Below, one piece after another: positions 56,790-64,000 of a stretch of 64,000 bases of DNA. Origin of the DNA: Phycomyces blakesleeanus NRRL 1555(-). Its lineage: Eukaryota > Mucoromycota > Mucoromycetes > Mucorales > Phycomycetaceae. The translations under genes and the position numbers were made by a program. The stretch lies in assembly GCF_001638985.1 (NCBI RefSeq), contig NW_017265136.1, forward strand, positions 2,278,269 through 2,342,268. The letters are read 5' to 3'. The notes under the pieces were generated by a model, which was not told the origin of the DNA, did not search any database, and worked only from the letters and a program-made list of their open reading frames with translations. Numbering within the stretch: position 1 is the first letter of the stretch; the number at the start of each line of letters is the position of its first letter.

Positions 56790-59709
56790 ATGTCTTCAAA
56801 TTCAATCCTTGATAGTTACCAATGCAATCAATGCAAAGAGCGCCACACCAATTTAAAAAAAAGCCAAGAGTTGTAGAGCTCAATGCTTTAAGAACCATCA
56901 TAGAAGACATAATGATATCCAGACTTCACAGACCACGCCTGTTCCTGGACAAGTCAGTGTTGTTTTGAACACTGTCTCGAACGACACTATCGAGTAAGAC
57001 TACAAATCACATACATACTATTAGAAAGTGTAATTAATTATATTGTTACCTTCATAAACAAGCAGAGAACGTGCTGATGCAATCGAAGATCAGATCATGG
57101 ATACACTCAACAGCGAAGATAACGATGATCCAATTATGAATATCTTCAGTAATGATGACAATGATGAGTCTATGGTAAGATATATATATATGTCTTATTA
57201 TTTACCTTGTTAAAGTATGATGTGGAACTTGGCAACGATATGAATATCATTGAAAACGAAACATCTCCTTTGGTTTTTGACTTCAGTCAGCCTGCACCTA
57301 CCCCTGACAAAGACGATGCAAAGAACCTTGAGTTTCTCAAGATCATGAAGGATTTTGGTATCTCCCGCAATGCCCATGAAATGATAGTCAAGCATTTCAA
57401 CAGCATTTTGGAAACGTCGACTTGTATTACATACAGAGCATGTACTCCCCATCTTGGCAAAAGCTTTTGAAGCGTTTCTCGGGTGTTAAAGAGACAGTCC
57501 ATGATATCTGTCAGAGGGAATGTATGCTCTTTACCAGTCCATCCCAGACTGAGTGCTCCAACTGTGGACAAAGCCGGTACAAAACAAGACGTGGAGAAAC
57601 CGAGGGTGGTGATCTGGTTGCTGCTGCCACGATGATACAGCTTCTATTGGCGAGACAACTGGCTCTTGCGTTAGCCAACGAGAATACAAGAGCAGATATG
57701 CATTACCGCCATAATCATGAGCCAAGCTTGGATGGAAATAAAACCAATGTGTTTGATGGCCAGGTTTACCAGCAAGTAAAACATCTGTTTTCCAGAAAAG
57801 ATGACATTGCAATTTCGTTGTCTGTTGATGGATTCACGCCACACAATGTTCCTGGTTCTGTAACGATCCTCCATGCCACTATTCTTAACCTGAATCCCAT
57901 GGTCCGGTATGAGAGAAGCAGAATGCTCCAGATCGCAATGATCCCAGGTCCAGGTGCACCTGCCAATTTCTGGTCGTTCATGGAACCAACGATGAAAGAG
58001 CTCCTGGTGTTGGAGAGCAAAGGGATAGTTGTCAAGACACCAAACGAGACTATTCGTGCCAAGGTACATGTCTTAATGGTCACTGGTGACATTCCCGCCT
58101 TAGCAAAGTTGGCATGTCATTCTGGACATATGAGCAAAGACGGTTGCCGTATCTGTCATGTTGTCGGCCAATGTCCCAAGCATGAACAATACTTCAGAAC
58201 TTTGCCCAGCACCAATATCCGTACGCTGGAAAGTTTCCAGAATTTTTCCCAGGCCAGTGCATCCAGCCGCAAAGGGTTAAACGGACAATCCCCCCTGGCA
58301 ACATTGAAGGTATTCTCTGGACCATTGTTTTTTGCCCTCGATGAGATGCATGGACTTTGCCATGGAATAAGCAAGCAGATCTGGGGTTTGGTTTCTGGTA
58401 CCTATGGAACAGACCATTGTTTTGCTCTTTCTTCTGGTGTTCGGAAGGAGATCGGTACAGCAATGTACAAAACAAGAAATACCATCCCTACATCCTTCCA
58501 TGGCAATTGGAGGGATGTATACAAGAAACCCGGGTCGTTCAAGGCCGTCGATTGGGCAGACTTTCTTCTGTTCGTCGTCCCTACGCTGGTGGCAGAGCGT
58601 ATTGGAGATGCAACTGCCCGGAACACGTTACTTGGCTTGGTTCAAGCATGTAACCTACTCATGAGCTGGGAGTTATCAGCAGAGGAACAAACCTCTATCA
58701 AAAGGTATATTTTAGTAAAAGCTATGTGTTATTCTATTATTTATTCTAACTATTTTTCTTCAGTAAACTTGAAATATGAAACATGTATCTGGAATCGCTG
58801 CTTACAAGTGGAAAAATCAAAATCAATATTTTCACTATAAACCAGCATCTTCTTCAGCACTATCCTCTCATGATTGACGCATATGGCCCACCTCGTGCAT
58901 ATAGCGCCAGATCCGTGGAACAGGCAATCGGTGAATACTCAAGGGCTATCAAGAGTAATTCTGCTATAAATGTTAACGCTGGCAATATCATGCTTGGCTT
59001 AGCACAAATACGACAAGCAGAGGCTGGAGCCACTGTCATGATTACAGAAGCAAGAACAGCACGACACTTACAATATGAAGATTCCACTGCTGGTTGGCTG
59101 TTGACAGATGAGGGTGAGCGTGTTGGTGCTAGGTCTGATATTGAGTTCTGGGGGCCTTTGAGGAATAGAACGATCCGAGATAGTTTTGAAGGCATTTCTT
59201 GTCTTTCGAAACTTCTTGAAGACTTCTACAAATCAAAGGGGGAAGAGTGTAGTATGATTGAAGCAGCTATACAAACTAGCCGCAAGGCATTTGTCAATGG
59301 TTGTGTGATTGACTCTGCACTCGACCAAAATTGTGTAAGGGAGGCACATAACATCAGATAACAGATTCAGGTTGATGAAAACCGCAACATAAATTCTGCA
59401 TACTCCCCGGTTTACAAGGATTTCTTCGGAAAAGTTGTTGTCTTCTTTGAGCACAAGCTCAACAAGAAGAGGTGGCCACTTACTCTTGTAGAGATTGCGG
59501 CAGTCCGTTTGGTAAATGGTATACCAGTTGTTAACAATGGGCAAATGAAGCCAAAGGTAGTTCACCTGGCAGATGTCAAAGAATTGGTTGGTTTAGTGAA
59601 GTCGGACGCGACTATAAATACAACAACAACAACAACAACAACATACATAGTGTGGCCAGAGCTTAACCGCGGCCCAAAATTGTCACTTGGTTCTCTTGCA
59701 GACCTATAA
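56790..59709 (+). pseudogene. tnp2-type CACTA transposase of A2 (broken)
   Basis: Exons 56790-56993, 57066-57174, 57216-58704 and 58764-59709. Exon 1: finger with YQCNQCKERH and, in the shifted frame, CRAQCFKNHHRRH. Exon 2: acidic (SEDNDDP). Exon 3: ECSNCGQS, LSVDGFTPHN, GDIPALAKLACHSGH, GCRICH, FALDEMHGLCHGI and VDWADFLLFVVPT. Exon 4: C-terminal region. Lesions: one extra A in the A8 run of exon 1 (about 56853), a one-base loss near 57464, TGA at 58777-58779 (Trp in A1) and TAA at 59359-59361 (Leu in A1). A (ACA)n expansion near 59620 lengthens a Thr run. Conceptual length about 910 residues. Nuclear DDE-type transposase, inactive here. Confidence 0.9.
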
Positions 59710-60197
59710 TTTGTTTTTTTTTTGTAATACATTTTTTTTTTCAAATTGTCTTAACATATTTTATTTTCTCAGCAGAAAGTTTAGATATTTTTTTCTCTTT
59801 TTCTTCTGACTTTTAATAGTCATCAAATGCAATCTACATTTACTAAAAATGTAAAGTCTGTAGTTAAAGCTTACTTTTGTCTATCAGGAGATTTAATTTT
59901 AGGTGGTCAATTTGCTTTTTGTCAACCTTTTCAAAAAACAGAGATTTTCTAGTTTCAAATTGGATTTTTAGTGATTTTTTAATTATTATAGGCCGAAAAC
60001 ATAGTCACAAAAGCAAAAAACTGCCATTTTTTTCCGTAGTGTTTCATATATCTTTCTCTCTCTCACTTTCAATAACAATTCTATTAGTTGTTCTCTCTTT
60101 TCTTATTTGTTAACTATCACTGCTTGCCATTATTTACTGTATCCATCTTCTGTTCTATTCTATTATCATTGTATTTTATTTACCAAGTCATCTGTTA

Positions 60198-63056
60198 CAG
60201 TGGTCCCTCAATAATTTCAAGGCCTAGGGAAGGCCAGGTGTCTTGAAATTATTGAAGAGTGAAATTAACGAGTTTGGAGTATATATTTTCCGCCAACTAT
60301 GGGCGGAGTTTACATTATTCTTTAATAGAAAAAAAATATATCAAGTAATGATTCGATATGCTTCAATCCTCTGTTTAAATTCATTCTAGTTAAATATAAC
60401 CCCTGGCTGCATTACTGTTTTCTACCCCCCTGTCTCGTAACCAATTATTGCTTCAAATTCTTATTCAATCAAATAATAACAGCTTTTTGGTATGCTTTTA
60501 GCTTATTATATAATGCTTATCTAATATCATTTTCAATTTTTTTTGATACTTTAATGAAATCTATCAAATCCAGAACTAAACAATAAAAATGAGCAAAAAA
60601 AACGTTTCACTTAATATTGCAAATCACCTTGAGATTTGTGATATTAAAAAGAAAAAGCCATCTATGAGTAACCCCCAATTGGCTGAATGGGCAAAGGAAA
60701 CCTTTGGCCTTCAAAAAGCTCCTGATGCTTCTACAATCTCAAAGATTTTGAAGAGAGGAGACCAGGGCTTGATAATGCAAGCCAACGTAAAAAACAGAAA
60801 GCGCGTTAGAAAGGTAAAATGGCCTGTATGTAATATATCTCAACATTATGCATTTTTGCTCCATATAAAAAATAAAATTAACCTTATTATATTGTCACAC
60901 AACTATAGCAAATTGAAGAAGCAGTGATTCTTTGGATCAACATTGCTGAAAATAATCAGATTCCCATCACTTGGGAATTGATTAAGACTAAAGCTACAAT
61001 TTTCGCTGAAAGAATAGGCGTTAAAAACTTTAGTGCTTCTCAAGGCTGGATGGAGAAGTTTGGAAAGCGTCATTGCATTAAAATGAATTGAATTCATGGT
61101 GAGGCTGGTTCTACTGATATAGAATTGCTTCAGATTGACAAGGCTGCCATCAAAGAGAAGATAGAGAGATATAGTGCTCGTGACATATATAACTTTGATA
61201 AAACAGCACTCTTTTATGCTGCCCCACCAAGAACAACAATTTCTCACCAGAAATTTTCTGGTTGGAAAGATAACAAGAAGCGCCTGACTGTAGGTCTCTT
61301 GTGTAATGCGGATGGAACGAACAAGTGGTCCGATGTACTGATGATTGGGCATGCAAGAAGACCAAACTACTTCAACAAGAACAACAAGAAGCAAGAAGCA
61401 AGTGATCATGGATTCTCCATGTATCATTACAATAGCAATGCTTGGATGACAAGATCGATCTTTCATGTTTTCCTCCGTCGCTTTGATCATGCCATGAAAG
61501 CTCAAAAGCACAAAGTTCTTTTGATTCTCGACAATTTCTCTGGTCATATAGTTGATTATACACCTACAAACGTTGAGCTTCTTTTTTTGCCACCAAACAC
61601 CACTTCCCACCTTCAGCCATTGGATGGTGGTATCATTCGGGCTTTTAAGGCTTATTTCAAGCGTAAACAGTATGCCAAGGCATATCAGTATATTGGCATG
61701 ATTCAAAATGGCAATCAAGATAAAATCGGGCCAATTGATAAAATCTTTGAAATTGATCAATTGTGGGCCATGAAATGGATAAGAGAGGCTTGGGAATCTG
61801 TCTTGGCAAAGACTATTGAGAACTGCTGGAATGCAACAATCTTTTGCTTTATTGAAGACGAAGATAGTGAAGGTAGTAGTAAAATAATTTATTGGTCATA
61901 ATAGTAGTATAATCTTTCAATTCCACTTTCTTAATATTCTAAATATAATTTATAGATGTAAACCAGGCTATGATTCAGCAAAGTCTGGCTGAAAAGGTTC
62001 TCGTTGAGGGTTTACAAGAAACCCTGGACAAGATTGCTGGATCAGGTCTTCTGTCTCTGGAAGATTGCCCAACAAATGAGTCTGATCCACTCTATGAGAG
62101 TCAATGCACTCATAGAGTGGTCAATGAAAATGAGATCGCAGATATTGTGATAGAAGAATATGACGCCGACGAAAATGCAGCCAACAACAGCAATGAAGAA
62201 ACTACTGAAGTGGAATCAGCAGTTTCTTTTAAGAGAACTTATTCTGCTTCGGAAAAGTTTGAGTGTGTTTGCACGCTTTTGGATATCTTGGAAGACGAAG
62301 ATATTGACAGAGACTTCGTCAGTAAGGTTGAAGGCCTTAGAAACAAGTTCCAGAAAACCGCGAACTCAAAGCAAACTAAAGTCACCAGCTTCTTCAAGTC
62401 TTTTTAAAATTTATTCTTTTTCAAATAAAATAAAAACAATTTTCTATAAGAAATATATTTTTCTTCATTTAAAAATAGAAAAAAAAAGTTAGCAGCCAAG
62501 TACAGTCAAAGCTTGATTTCGTAATATGTTTGTAAATAGTAACAATTGCAAATAACAATAAATAGTAATGACAGATAGAAATAATAAAATCTACAATAAA
62601 AACTTTTATAACAAAACAAATTAGAATTATATTTATATTTTTCAAGTAAATAATCTTTACTAAACAATTAATAAATGAAACTTAATCAAAATATAGCACA
62701 TATAGTTTTACTTTATTTCTAAAAAAAAAATGAAAAAAAAATTTTAAAAAAAGTAAGCTAGATGACAACTTGATAACCCAGTGTTTGGCATGCAAACTTA
62801 ACGCACTTGACATTGATGTCAATTACAAAATCGTGAAAAGCTAGAATTAAAAAAAATTAAACCAAGCTATAACTATATTGCTCTCGTCTGATTGGCTAAT
62901 TTTTTTTCTTTAAGGATTCAAGGCCAAAAAATTTTGTGAAAGTGAAATTAACGAGAATTGTGAAAGTTAAGCCCTATTTTTCGAGTTGGGTCTTCAGAGC
63001 CTTGAAATTATCGAAGCGTGAAATTAAAGGGGCGTGAAATTATTGAGGGACCACTG
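60198..63056 (+). mobile_element. pogo-type element (2859 bp)
   Basis: TIRs CAGTGGTCCCTCAATAATTT (20+ bp, perfect) flanked by TA at 60196-60197 and 63057-63058. The empty site is in R1 at 26402-26403. Secondary subterminal copies of TTGAAATTATTGAAG and GTGAAATTAACGAG occur at both ends. One transposase gene. Confidence 0.96.
60589..62407 (+). pseudogene. pogo/Tigger-type transposase (one TGA)
   Basis: Exons 60589-60813, 60909-61872 and 61956-62407 (phases 0 and 1, GT/AG). Residues 1-75 form a CENP-B/psq-like helix-turn-helix, followed by a second HTH region (about 80-135, QIPITWELIKTKA). The DDE_1 core has Asp172 (NFDKTAL), Asp283 (LLILDNFSGH) and Asp314 (LQPLDGGII), a DD30D spacing typical of pogo. 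An acidic linker and a C-terminal QTKVTSFF follow, matching the PCNA-binding PIP-box pattern. A single TGA at 61089-61091 interrupts it at residue 136; otherwise 546 residues. Nuclear. Confidence 0.93.
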
Positions 63057-63058
63057 TA

Positions 63059-63425
63059 CAATTTACAATAAACCTAACACATCACACGTCAATGTTGTGG
63101 TACGAGGTGCTGTAAATATAGTCAACTGTTCACATAATTTCAGTTGTTTAGCAGTGAGGTAACATCACAGAATTCTTTGTAATTCTAGAAATATTATACT
63201 CTATTATTTTTTTTTAATTTTCTAATGGCAGCCGAAGCTGGATAAAAATCGATTTTTCTATTTGTAAAGCAAAATATTAATAAGTACAATGAAAAAGCAT
63301 CATCATATCAAAAATATTTTTATGTGACCACACATCTTATCTTATTTTTTTGCTATATTTAACTGAATGAATCAACTTAGAATTAACATTTTTTTATTAT
63401 TTTTTTTACAAGCTTAATTACCTTT
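63059..63425. other. End of R1 and unassigned AT-rich spacer
   Basis: R1 similarity fades by about 63120. No gene recognised to 63425. Confidence 0.4.
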
Positions 63426-64000
63426 CACTGTAAAAGACCGCTGATTTTAGTTTCTAAAAACCTGCAAAAAATTTACTACAATTTTCGATTTTTAATTTTT
63501 TCCAATAATTTCTATTTTTTTCTGTTGTGATTTCAGATCTCTCTTTTTTAGTTGTAAAATCACACTACCATCATTTTTTTTGGCCATAAAATTGCAAAAT
63601 TGGGTTTTTTTTATATTATATACTTCTTTGATATAATTCTAAATTACACTGAAAAAACACTTAAACAAAAGTTAATATAATATTTAATAAAAATTATATA
63701 TATTCTTATGGTTTCACTTTTTCTATTTCAAAATAAATTATTTAAATATTTTTTATGTATTATAAATATGAATATAAGAACAAATATTTAATCAATATAT
63801 TTCAAGGGAACGAGACAAGAGGTTGTGATTTCATTTTTACTGTAGCAATATTTTTTTGTGATTTTTCCCTTTGATATATGGAACTAAAATATCAGATTTT
63901 TTATTTCACATGTTGTGAGAGGTGAATGTTCCATTTTTGGATTATTTTTTGTCATGGTCAAATCATCATCATATCAAATATTATAATTTTAAAAAAAAGA
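63426..64000 (+). mobile_element. 5' end of tnp2 element H (copy 2, cut by the window)
   Basis: CACTGTAAAAGACCGC then collinear with 41453-42040 over its whole visible length, about 90% alike. Presumably continues with a tnp2 gene beyond base 64000. Confidence 0.82.

Larger units (their letters stand above)
55187..60041 (+). mobile_element. CACTA-type element A2, full length (4855 bp)
   Basis: Ends CACTACGGGAAAAAA and TTTTTTCCGTAGTG. TSD TTT at 55184-55186 and 60042-60044. Empty site in R1 at about 26247-26250. Partner gene (minus) and tnp2 gene (plus) are divergent. Subterminal TTTTATTGG array at the left end. Confidence 0.96.
52466..63120 (+). repeat. Repeat R1, copy split by three insertions
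   Basis: Pieces 52466-52529, 54758-55186, 60042-60197 and 63057-63120 are collinear with 25747-26440. A TATAAAAAGAGAGGC promoter-like box lies at about 55002. The three interruptions are a short CACTA element, CACTA element A2 and a pogo element, each with its own TSD. Confidence 0.88.

Noticed and set aside
17073..61091. TGA read as Trp (altered genetic code)
   Set aside because: Three in-frame TGAs align with Trp but others align with Arg or Ser, and TAG/TAA stops occur as well; the partner gene of D uses TGG for Trp. Decay explains this better.
60903..61760. A 285-codon minus-strand frame
   Set aside because: Antisense shadow of the pogo transposase.

Overview
The window reads as nuclear DNA of an early-diverging fungus, most likely Mucoromycota. 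The reasons are strong AT bias, short GTAAG...TAG/CAG introns, Pol III tRNA genes, and tnp2/CACTA, Tc1, pogo and Ty3-like elements of fungal type. The species cannot be proven from sequence alone; Phycomyces-like content is a guess. No ordinary host protein gene was found in 64 kb. The only host genes I can defend are four tRNA genes (Lys-CTT, Ile-AAT, Glu-CTC, Asp-GTC).

Layout. (1) 1-9182: CACTA-type element A1, minus orientation, interrupted by a solo LTR, a Tc1 element in an intron of its transposase gene, and a deleted Ty3/gypsy-like element. (2) 9183-11422: solo LTRs nested inside one another, ending 36 bp from the 3' end of tRNA-Lys. (3) 13.0-24.6 kb: remnants of three tnp2 elements (I, C, G); C sits in the tnp2 gene of G. 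(4) 25.5-26.4 kb: tandem repeats and a repeat, R1, that serves as an 'empty site'. (5) 26726-34310: complete tnp2 element E with TIRs and TSD. (6) 34311-41452: two inverted copies of repeat R2, each abutting the 5' end of a tRNA gene (Ile, Glu). Solo LTRs lie between the tRNA 3' ends, and tnp2 element F is inserted in the right arm. (7) 41453-49.25 kb: left end of element H, then element D, the best preserved tnp2 element, with an intact partner gene. (8) 49.9-52.16 kb: a three-level nest (LTR, Tc1-like element, LTR) next to tRNA-Asp. (9) 52.46-63.12 kb: a second R1 copy split by three insertions: a non-autonomous CACTA element, the full CACTA element A2, and a pogo element. (10) 63426-64000: left end of a second H element.

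How it works together. The tnp2 elements are at least two-gene systems. One gene encodes a tnp2/CACTA DDE-type transposase with a separately encoded N-terminal Cys/His finger exon and acidic linker exons. The other encodes a small partner protein, often coiled-coil-like, whose sequence differs completely between families. Partner and transposase are divergent in families A, F and G, and convergent in C, D and E. Nearly every transposase gene carries one or a few stops or frameshifts, often attributable to C-to-T or G-to-A changes. TSDs and paralogous empty sites allow the order of many insertions to be read directly.
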